Positions 23,210 to 32,027 of a stretch of 64,000 bases of DNA are shown here, one piece after another. Made by a program: the position numbers and the translations under genes. The stretch lies in assembly GCA_015039365.1 (NCBI GenBank), contig WION01000154.1:56262-120261 (forward strand). The letters run 5' to 3'. The notes beneath the pieces were generated by a model, which had not been told where the DNA came from, did no database searches, and saw only the letters and a program-made list of their open reading frames with translations. The stretch is from Amanita rubescens (taxonomy: Eukaryota; Basidiomycota; Agaricomycetes; Agaricales; Amanitaceae). Each line of letters starts with the position of its first letter. The first letter of the stretch is position 1.

Positions 23210-23412
23210 TGTAACGGGTAGTCCGTTACCGTGCTCGATATCTCTCCATCTCTAGTTACTGTATATAGTATTCGTGACTGATGTGATGTGCGACGTATAG
23301 AGCACATCACTAACATGTACAAACAACTTTACTCTCTACTCGATACACGAACAATACAACTTGATTCAGTGTACTTCGAGTGGCGAGACATTATCACGGT
23401 ACACCCGTGACA
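23210..23412 (+). repeat. 5' LTR of the hairpin-dense element
   Basis: 203 bp, nearly identical to 31394-31596. The bases just after it (CTTTTTTACACTTTC) do not resemble a usual tRNA primer-binding site; a self-priming mechanism or an unusual tRNA would be needed. Confidence 0.92.
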
Positions 23413-23478
23413 CTTTTTTACACTTTCAAGAGAGTGTATCGAGGCATAGCCTCAAAATCCCAATAAGGAAATCTCAAC

Positions 23479-24267
23479 ATGCCTATTCAGGCTGAGTCTC
23501 GAATACCGAGACTCGTTTCGCAACTAGGAGCACCCCGAGGCTCCTACAACACCAAAGACCCCCCAGAGCTTGGTTCCCAAGGGACCCCAGGCTCCCGAGA
23601 GGCTCTCCCGAGCTTCTCAAACTTCTTAGAGCACTTCTACCCGGAGGCTCTATTTCATTACTTAAATAGACGAGAGACCCTGAAACGGGAGCTCTCCATC
23701 TTTCACGCAGCTCACCCGAGAGTCATGGAGATGGCTCGGCGTGAGCCCAATCCCGTGGTACAGTGCCGCGTGATGCAGGCCGATCACGACCGGCTCGTAG
23801 CCTTTTACGAGGGAGAACTAAGCTCTCTGAAACGAGAGCTTTATACTCGATACGAACAGAAGTACAGTGACTTCCGTTGTAAGGAATTGCTTGAGGTCGA
23901 ACGTGATGCTAAACGAACGCGAAGCGGGTCCTCAACAAGGCTGTTTGTCGGAAATACAACACTAAAGCCTATGCGCACACCCATCCACATAAGCCCAACA
24001 CGGATGGTCTCCCGAGAAAGAATCCACCAGCAAGCGTCTCGCATGGCCGGTCCGAGAGTCTCGATCCCAGAGACTCAGATTCGCCCAGAACGGGTGCAAC
24101 TGACTCGTTTTGAGGTCATTCCGAGCTCTGCAGAGCCGGACCCTGTTCCCACACCTCAAGGACTCAACACGAGTCCTCTGAGAGCTGCCTGCGAGCTTCT
24201 TCCAGCTCGTTTACCCATCTCACGGCCCCAGCATAGCTCTAGCGTGTGCGTTAAGCCGTTAGAATGA
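23479..24267 (+). CDS. Hairpin element ORF, first part (262 aa)
   Basis: Starts ATG at 23479 (MPIQAESRIPRL) about 67 nt after the LTR. Residues about 50-140 are likely helical (FLEHFYPEALFHYLNRRETL, FYEGELSSLKRELYTRYEQKY), perhaps a gag-like assembly region; the rest is Pro/Ser/Arg-rich. No zinc knuckle is seen. It ends at a TGA (24265-24267), after which the same frame stays open for another 500 codons. A gag-type role is inference from position only. Confidence 0.5.
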   Translation: MPIQAESRIPRLVSQLGAPRGSYNTKDPPELGSQGTPGSREALPSFSNFLEHFYPEALFHYLNRRETLKRELSIFHAAHPRVMEMARREPNPVVQCRVMQADHDRLVAFYEGELSSLKRELYTRYEQKYSDFRCKELLEVERDAKRTRSGSSTRLFVGNTTLKPMRTPIHISPTRMVSRERIHQQASRMAGPRVSIPETQIRPERVQLTRFEVIPSSAEPDPVPTPQGLNTSPLRAACELLPARLPISRPQHSSSVCVKPLE

Positions 24268-27200
24268 TTGAGCACCGTCGTTCTAAGTAGAGAGTTCCCA
24301 AGGGGAAGCTCTCTAACGGGCGTTATGCCCTCCAGTCGAGTTATTTCGGCTCCTACTTCCCCGAATCGCGCGAACGATCGCGTGGTTGTGAAGCTGCCTG
24401 CTACGAGAAATAAGAAGGTCAGCTCAGAGAAAGGAACGAGTGCAATTAAGCACCTACCTGTGTCCAAGGCAGCCCCCATGCTACTGAAATCCTTGCCCGT
24501 CTCCTCTATACGGGTCCCGACCGCTTCTTCTTCCAAAAATGATGTTTCTCTGCCTTCATGGGCGAATTCAACGCTGTGCACGTCAAATATCGCCAAAACG
24601 CGTCGGGTAGTGAACGAGACAGCTCACTATAATAAGATAGAGACTCCTTTGAGAGTCTCCCGAGAGTTCTCTTCCCCGTGGTCTGGTAAAACACCGTCCG
24701 CGAGTGGTCTAGAATGCGTCAATGCGCGTTCTAATGCTGATGCAGTACCTGCCGGGCAGGCTTCAATTCTTTCTTCTTCCAAGGTGGAGGAGAGACGACC
24801 GGTTCCCTATAACGTCGTCAATAGAATAACGAAAAGGAACAAAGAGACGCACTCACGGATCGACTTCGCAGCTCTCTCATCGCGTAATCCCTTACCACCT
24901 GTCTCCCTGGCTCCGGCCTCTCATATCAGCATCTCCAAAGATGGCCTTATGCCGTTTTCCCAGTCTTCCCAATCCTCACGAGAGGTCGTGACACAGTTTG
25001 CATTGGACATTGTTAATACGCGTCGAGAATCTAAGTCTCCGTGTTTAGTAAAGGCCATTACTCCGCGGATTGGTGAACCACCTCCCGCAGATGTTTTAGG
25101 ATGCTTTAAAAAGTATCCTGTGGTTTCTGAACGACGTAAGCTTAGCGTCGTGGATACAAAACGGGCGATAAGCAGTCCTGCTCACCGAGAAACTAAGACT
25201 GGTGCAAGAGTATCAGTGAAAACTGCGACTCCGCGGCTTTGTGAACCACCTCCTGCGGACGTTCTAGAACGCTCTAAAAAGCGTTCTAATGTCGCTGTAG
25301 GGCCTGCTATCAAGCAAGCCCTAATTTCTTCTTCATCCGAAGTGGAGGAGAGACGACGGGTTCCTACAACCGTCGTCAGCAAGAGAAAGGGAATGAATGA
25401 GGAAATACATGCACCATTTGACAACACAGCCTTTCCGCTGCTCGTCTCCTCGATTCCAGCCCCTCACACCTGTCCTCCCGTAGACAGAGTCACACCATCG
25501 TCTCCCGCTGCTGCTATGCCAGATACAGCCTATACTGTCAGTAACGGACGGCTGGCAAGTGTTAGCGCTTGCCGAGGAGAAGAGATTCCTAAGAGAGTCT
25601 CAAATGAGGCCGCTATCCTGCGGCGTGATGAACCACCGTCTACCGGTGTTCAAGAACGCTTCAACGGGTGTTCTAACCTTCCCAAAGGACTTCTCGGTAA
25701 CGAAGTCCTGGCTACGTCCATTTCCGACGTGACGGAAGAAGAACGGCGAGCTATAGAGGCCGTTGTCAACTGTCATATCCCGTTCCAGACTCCACCCAAA
25801 CTCCGTGACCTCGGACCCCGATGGACTCCTGACTATACCCATGACCACTTTCCACCCATGTCGCATCTCATATCAAGCCTATGCCAAAACTCCGAAAACT
25901 CCGTGACAAACTCCGTGACGGACTCCGTCACAACTCCGTCACAACTCCGTGCATATTCGCTAAGTTCCTTTCTACGTATTTTCCATACTTGTTTCACCTC
26001 TTGTTTCATCTCGGGTATCACTGGTATCATTATCCCTTCATACCATATGCTCTACTCCACTTCCTGTTCCATATCTCCATAGTTTCCTGTTCTCATCAGA
26101 ACACGGCCATAACTCCCCTTGTCGGACTACGTATATAAGGCCTCACTTGTACTCATACAGTAGTCCGAATATCAACTTGGATTGTGCCCCAACTCGTATT
26201 GACTCCCTGTCTTTCATTGTCTAAGACCTCATCCAGACCGCTCGCCCTTCGGACTCCGGTCCCGGACTCCATCCCGGACTCCAGAGCGTTCTCCAGAAGT
26301 TTAGGCAAGACGTACGTTAGCACGGCGCAGCTTGCACGCTGAAGCCTAGCCTTTCCCCACTACGTCCCGGACTCCGTTATACTCCGTCCTTCCCTGTCCG
26401 CGGCTTAGTTCCCGGGCTCCGTCCCAATTAGGATCACCGTCCTTACATCAACACACATTGCGGAAATGGGGAACCTTCCTCACCTGTGAGCCCAGCTAGT
26501 ACTCTATCGCTGCCTGTTTCCGCTCCAGCTGCCCCGCCCACACTTCCTACGTGTGCAGTACCCCTTCGTCAACCTGTGGATGACTCGATACCGCCTATTA
26601 AGATGATATCTGGACGACACGATGCAAATGTCGTCAACAAGGCTTCGGGAGTACTACATAACCTGCGCTCACCAAGTTTCGAGACCGCTCGGAAGCGGTC
26701 TAACCAATACATCACTCCCTTTTCTGCTAAAGGGGAAGGGCAGCTCGCAAGAGCCGCTGTGTATATCCAAGAGCGTCTTAGACGTCGCTCTGCCGCATTC
26801 GACAAGTTTCCTCGTCATAGTCCCAAGATGCCGCCGGATAAACAATCGGAGTTCGCGTCGATAGGGATTAAGTCGCGACGTCTAGACGTAGATGTCGTCA
26901 ATAAAGAAATAAGGATGAGCGTGACATGTACCTCGCCTACTATTCGTCATCCCGAGAGTCCAAAGCTCTCTCACTCATCGTCGGAGACAGCTCCCGAGTT
27001 GCTAAACCCGAGCTTTGTTGCTCCAGTCGTGGATAGCCCCGAAACGAAGTCACGACAGCTTAAGCTAGCTGTCGAGGCTTATAGATGCTCAAATGAGCAT
27101 CTAGAAACTGAAGACTTAGTTTCAGAAAAGCCAGCTATACCAACGCTGGTAGAAACCTTGAGAGACTCTCACAAGACTCTCATATGTGGTTGGAAGGCCA

Positions 27201-27328
27201 TTCAGGACGGCGTCAGTATGTTTCGCTGTCCTGCAAGAAACCTCGACAGCGGACAATGCTGCTGGTGCGCTTCGGCAATCCAAGAACGCGGTAGCTCCGC
27301 TTCTCGGAGAGCTGAATTTCGTCAGTAA
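24268..27328 (+). pseudogene. Hairpin element ORF, continuation after TGA, split by a solo LTR
   Basis: The frame of the first part continues after the TGA to 25770, is interrupted by the solo LTR (25771-26447 plus one copy of its 5-bp duplication), and resumes in the same frame at 26453 (THCGNGEPSSPVSP) to a stop near 27328. The protein is low in complexity, rich in Ser, Pro, Arg and Val. It has an internal repeat: TPRIGEPPPADVLGCFKK, TPRLCEPPPADVLERSKK and ILRRDEPPSTGVQERF, each preceded by a VVxRxxxxN-like segment. No enzymatic motif is seen. It may be a readthrough product or a decayed frame. Confidence 0.45.
25771..26447 (+). mobile_element. Solo LTR, copy 2 (677 bp, TSD TCAAC)
   Basis: Same family as 19172-19847: TGTCATATCCCG to CCGTCCTTACA, flanked by TCAAC at 25766-25770 and 26448-26452. 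Excision rejoins the host frame exactly (VVN to THCGN). Confidence 0.94.
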
Positions 27329-28595
27329 TGACACTATGAGTGTGCGCTCACACTCACCCGCTTCCCCGGTGACCCCCTTGTTACCAAGGCTCTCGTCTGC
27401 CCATTCTCCGCACGCTCCTTCTCCTCGTCAGCCAGGTACTATTGCATCTGGTGAGACGCTGTTGAAGTCTCCTGAAGATGGAGACCACGAACGATGTCCT
27501 CACGGTGTCGTTAGTGGGGGAGGGATAGCGAGCCCAAGTACGCACTCACTTAAGTCTACAGTAGAGAACGCTAAGTTCTCTAATTTGAAACCCGAGGTTG
27601 TACGGTTACAGCCAAATGGGACAGTCGGAGCTATCCCTCATCAGCGCGAGGCTGATTTGCCCTATTCAGGATGTTCAGAGACTGTTTCGATGCCTGCTAG
27701 ACCCATGCGCGATACATGTGAAGATGGATCCTGGGAACGTTGTCCTGCACAGCCTGCAGAGGCCATCAAGGCCGTTAGATGCCTGTCCAAGCATCTAGAG
27801 ACCAACGAGGTCTCGGAAGGGCCGGCAAAGCCAGCCTTTCAAGTCCCTGAGGGAGAGCAGTCCGTTGGGTTTGCCAGACAACAGCCTACATCTTTTGCTG
27901 TCAGTAAGACAGAAATGAGTACACGCCCGCACTCACCTATCCCCTCAACGGCCCTCACGCCGTTTGCTCTCTCGCCTGCCATCCTTTCGCAGGCCGATCC
28001 CCTCAGCGAGTCGAGCATGAGGCTCGACCAGCTAGTCTTGAAACCGCCGGACGATGGAGGCCCCCAACGGTATCCCTACGATGCCGTTAGCCTCCTATTC
28101 GCCTCGAGTGCTATCAGGAAGCACTCACCTCCCGTCTCCAAGCCTGTCTTCTCCCGGGATTACCACTGCATCCTGAGCGTCGAGCATTGGTGGCAGGCAC
28201 GTTTCAAACCGCCAAACATGGCAGTTGCAGCTAAACGACGTAATGGTAGCGTTGTTAGTATAAACGTGAACGCAAGCGTTACAAAGCGCTTACTATCAGC
28301 CAAGGCAGCACTCCCACCGCTTATTCCCTCGGCTGCGCACCTGCCGCAGATGCCTACCCTCTGCCGCTTGAGTCACGCACTCCGAGTCATACGGGTTCTT
28401 ACGCCACCCAATAGGGCAGCTTATAGGCAGTTTCTATACGAAGCTGTCAATACTCTGAATAAACGGGCAGACTCCATCACATACGTTGGCTGGAACACGA
28501 CAACACCTCATCGTCCTCCACATCTTCCTCGTCTCCGCGACCCTTTGCCTCTTACCGCAGTTCATGGACGCCGGATGTCGCGTCGTCCCGTTTGA
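27186..28595 (+). CDS. Hairpin element ORF, last part in a shifted frame (469 codons)
   Basis: This overlaps the end of the preceding frame by about 140 bases and carries on the same Pro/Ser/His-rich style (HSPASPVTPLLPRLSSAHSP). Repeated variants of KSPEDGDHERCPHGVVS, PPDDGGPQRYPYDAVS and CEDGSWERCPAQP are spaced along the protein. It ends GRRMSRRPV at 28595. A frameshift between 27186 and 27328 joins it to the earlier part. I recognise no domain. Confidence 0.45.
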   Translation: MVGRPFRTASVCFAVLQETSTADNAAGALRQSKNAVAPLLGELNFVSNDTMSVRSHSPASPVTPLLPRLSSAHSPHAPSPRQPGTIASGETLLKSPEDGDHERCPHGVVSGGGIASPSTHSLKSTVENAKFSNLKPEVVRLQPNGTVGAIPHQREADLPYSGCSETVSMPARPMRDTCEDGSWERCPAQPAEAIKAVRCLSKHLETNEVSEGPAKPAFQVPEGEQSVGFARQQPTSFAVSKTEMSTRPHSPIPSTALTPFALSPAILSQADPLSESSMRLDQLVLKPPDDGGPQRYPYDAVSLLFASSAIRKHSPPVSKPVFSRDYHCILSVEHWWQARFKPPNMAVAAKRRNGSVVSINVNASVTKRLLSAKAALPPLIPSAAHLPQMPTLCRLSHALRVIRVLTPPNRAAYRQFLYEAVNTLNKRADSITYVGWNTTTPHRPPHLPRLRDPLPLTAVHGRRMSRRPV

Positions 28596-28599
28596 TCGA

Positions 28600-31383
28600 A
28601 GCTGTCTTTGGACAGCATAACTAGTCAACTTCCGAGTCGGCTATCCTGTTTATATGTAAATTATACATAAAGTTTATAGTTAGGCTTTAAAAATATTATA
28701 ATCGAGTCACCTGGTGACTTACCATCATAATCGACGTTAGACGGAACTAGCTTGAGCTGCCGTCTAAAATATCCTATATACTCCTTATTTAAAGGGGGAA
28801 AGGACTCGGGCGAGTCGCTATCGATTCCCCTGGGCCCTAACACTGGGGAGAGCTTCAATAGACTTCCCGATACAATCCAGTCTGAGGACTCACCTGGGTC
28901 CTCACTAGACTCGGCGTGAACACTGAGTCTAACCCACGGGTCGACGACCAGTCCAGTCCGCAACATCAGGACTCTAGTTGGAGTCCGCTTTAGACTTGAG
29001 GTTGGCTTGTACAATCGAGAGGAACATGCCTGTATGACGCAACTCAATTAGCACATTGAGGCTCTAGAGGAATTGGACTTACAAGTCAACACCTCCCATT
29101 GAAAATGATTTTCATTCTTATGATTCAAACGAATCATTTGAGCGATCATTTGCCCTGTGACCTTCAATTGGCCGCTAGACGACACAAGTCCAGGCTGGAC
29201 CGAACGCGTCTATATATGCCGTTAATGAACACTAAGACGTATAACTGAGGGACTTACCTGTCCCGACTCCAAAATTCACCCGTCTTTAATACATTTCCTC
29301 TTCTTGAAGGGGAAGAGACTCGCAGCGAGTCGTTAGATTCGTTGTGATCCAAGCCTTATAGAGAGTCTTAATAGATTCTCTGAAGATAACTTAGAGGACT
29401 TACCGAGTCCTCTACTGATCCTGTCGCGATCCTCTCCAACAGGCGCTGCAATTACGAATGTCATTTTTGCTTCTGTACCAGCACAAATGACTTCGTCTCG
29501 CCCTTAACGACGCGCTGATGGTAGCATGAAGAAGCTTAACATCAGCGGTGGCGAGCCCTTTGCAGCCTCAGTACATTGAGGACGCACAAAATGACTTAGA
29601 GAACTTACCAAGTTCTCTACTGACCTCGGCGCGGCCCTTCTCGCATGCTGGCTGATCCATTACTAGCGCGCGCGTGAAGAGGTCTTCAGGATTCTTCGGA
29701 GTTCCCGTAGGCTTGAGTCAACTGCTTAAAACGGAAGCTCACGTCTTGCGCTTTCCTCATCAACGGGTTAGGCTAGGCTCGTTAACACAAATAGCCTCTT
29801 ACCTATATCAGCCGTCGACCATGGTCTAATATAGACGAGGCTCGTTCGAGCCCACCTAATAAAAATTTCCTTTCTTCGTTAAGAAGGGGAGAGACCTGGC
29901 TGAACATCGATTCTGACACCGGTGTTGATCTCATAGTAGAGAGTTCAATGAACTCTCTACCTAGTAGAAGACTATCAGAGTCTTCTATACCTGTAGTCCA
30001 TCCCGTGGCCTCCTGTTCCGACGCCAATCATCTATCGTCGGGCGTGTACCTGTTCGACGCTGCCGGTCAATATGTTGTCGGACAGCGGATTCGAGACATA
30101 CTCAGTCCCAGACCGCGACACGTAGCACCATACGCCCTTCCGTCACCTCCAGCAAGTTGTAAAGACGAGAGTGAGCCGACCCAAAGTCTTGCTCACACGG
30201 ACCGACCCAAAGTCTTGCCCGCAGAGCGACGGGCGACCCAAAGTCTACCCGCAGCTCGTCTCCCGCATGTCGTGATGTATAAGCATCGTAGGACTCTCTT
30301 CCGAGTCCTAACCCTGCTGTAGTCGCTCTGCCGAGCACGAAGAGGCAGACTCTAAGTCCTAGCCTCGAAGCCGACATGGGTCCAGGCCTCAGATGTCTCG
30401 AGGACCGGTCTTGAGTCCTCGTATTGCACCGTCCTCGGTTTGGCTGACACGGATTCCACCGCAGTACCTATGTGTCATCCGGATGGTCAGTAAGTAAGCA
30501 GAAGGAAAGACGAAAGAATGACATAGGACGCACCATACAACCTTGAAGCCGCCCTCACGCAGCTATTCTCTCTTCGCTCATTCTCCTCGGATCGCGGTCG
30601 CGGGCTAGAAGGGAACAAACGGCTCTTGTAGCCGTTACTATTCGGAGCTCTCATCACCGTTCCTATCGCTAGGGGCTCTAGCGATAAACGAGGCGCCTTG
30701 GGCGTGTCACATGACCTCCGGCTGTCGGCCCTAGCTACTGAGCCGACACCGGACTTCCTTCCTGAGAAGACTCACGCAACCATGCGCGAGTCGTCTAATG
30801 TCCCTCCTGCTGGGCCATCTTGAAGACAATTTGCGACGACACTCAAACAAATCTTGGACGATCGTCGAGCAAGACCTGTTCCAACAGGGACGCCCAATTT
30901 ACTAGAGCGCGCTTGCACGCTCTAAATTCAGCCAGTCACATGATGTGACGACCTTCCATACTAGGAAGGAACGTCGAAATTCGACGCGCTCCTCGCGTCT
31001 AATGTTCTACTGGCTGTAGAACTTCACGAACACCTTCGTAGATGTTCGCTTTTGTGGTGGATAGACTCGTATGTTTATCCCCCAGATTATTCTTAGATAA
31101 ATTTAATTTTTACTTCGGTGGAAATGATGATTTATCTATTATGCTACATTAAATGTGCTTCTACACAATCTATTCTTCTCTCTATGCATAGCCGTGATCT
31201 TCGGCTAATGGGGGAGGGGTTGGGGATCATGTTAGATGACCCATTTGAATTGTTTTCAAGTCTGAAGACATTTACGTAGCTATCCTAGAAGAAAAACTGT
31301 AACTCAGCCTCGAGTTGAGTTCTTCTTCTACTAGAAGAGACTTCCTTTTCTATGTGTAGATTGGGCCCTTGGGTTCAATCTAG
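28600..31383 (+). repeat. Non-coding 3' region with repeated stem-loop modules
   Basis: No credible ORF. Diverged modules recur near 28790-28910, 29300-29420, 29580-29620 and 29870-29990. Each has an A/G-rich lead, an inverted CGAGTC-like pair (in the first two), and then strong hairpins. Exact stems include 29393-29400/29406-29413 (8 bp), 29598-29606/29610-29618 (9 bp), 29937-29946/29950-29959 (10 bp) and 29965-29973/29979-29987 (9 bp). Stem sequences differ between modules while pairing is kept. Confidence 0.75.
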
Positions 31384-31393
31384 TGGGGGAGAG
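31383..31393 (+). other. Polypurine tract
   Basis: GTGGGGGAGAG immediately before the right LTR, expected to prime plus-strand synthesis. GGTTCAATCTAG lies just upstream; a near-identical arrangement precedes the Gypsy B LTR. Confidence 0.8.
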
Positions 31394-31596
31394 TGTAACG
31401 GGTAGTCCGTTACCGTGCTCGATATCTCTCCATCTCTAGTTACTGTATATAGTATTCATGACTGATGTGATGTGCGACGTATAGAGCACATCACTAACAT
31501 GTACAAACAACTTTACTCTCTACTCGATACACGAACAATACAACTTGATTCAGTGTACTTCGAGTGGCGAGACATTATCACGGTACACCCGTGACA
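31394..31596 (+). repeat. 3' LTR of the hairpin-dense element
   Basis: 203 bp, nearly identical to 23210-23412. It is followed by the target duplication CCTTG. Confidence 0.92.
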
Positions 31597-31601
31597 CCTT
31601 G

Positions 31602-32027
31602 CCAGGCACGTGCCGTTTTGTAGATGTTCAACACGTTGTTACTCACGTTCGTCGCTGCCCTTGGCGGCTCCACAGCTTCCGACAGTTGCGCCTTCGACCA
31701 CAGCCTGGCACCTGCCCACAGCATGAGTCTTCTCTATGTCCATAACCGGAATCCCATCCTCATCCTCCTGTAAGTCGCATCATGCTTGTTTTCGCGCTTG
31801 AAGCAGCCGACTCCCGCTCGTAGCTGAGGCAACCCCGATGGTCACTGATGCTCAAGTTTTCCACGGTCTTCACTGTGACACTGGGCGTCACATCCATCCT
31901 TTGACTCCTTGCCCTCAACAACGACATACCAACCAATCACTTTTTTATAAGGTAACCTTCAATTGCTCTACAATACATATATGTTAACTACTCCATTCCC
32001 ACTCCCATCCCTTGTGCTGCAGCTAGC
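31602..32027. other. Upstream of the NB-ARC/TPR gene
   Basis: No gene seen. Bases around 31970-32020 are the likely promoter and leader of the gene that follows. Confidence 0.5.

Larger units (their letters stand above)
23210..31596 (+). mobile_element. 8.4-kb LTR element without visible pol, hairpin-dense
   Basis: Two 203-bp LTRs (23210-23412 and 31394-31596; TGTAACGGGTAG to CACCCGTGACA) differ by one base where compared (TATTCGTGAC against TATTCATGAC). They are flanked by the 5-bp direct duplication CCTTG (23205-23209, 31597-31601). A purine tract GTGGGGGAGAG precedes the right LTR. A solo LTR (25771-26447) of another family is nested inside. The body carries a long Pro/Ser-rich frame (23479-28595) and about 2.8 kb of non-coding DNA, with no reverse transcriptase, integrase or protease motif. 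It therefore looks non-autonomous. Both coding and non-coding parts are crowded with short perfect stem-loops. Confidence 0.93.

Noticed and set aside
22566..23322. Minus-strand open frames of 60-170 codons
   Set aside because: They arise from the tandem repeat and CCTTG-rich DNA; content is low complexity and repeats in register with the DNA units.
28661..29047. Minus-strand 128-codon frame in the hairpin element
   Set aside because: Overlaps the structured non-coding repeats; no motif, and the recurring CTTACC is part of hairpin loops rather than splice donors.
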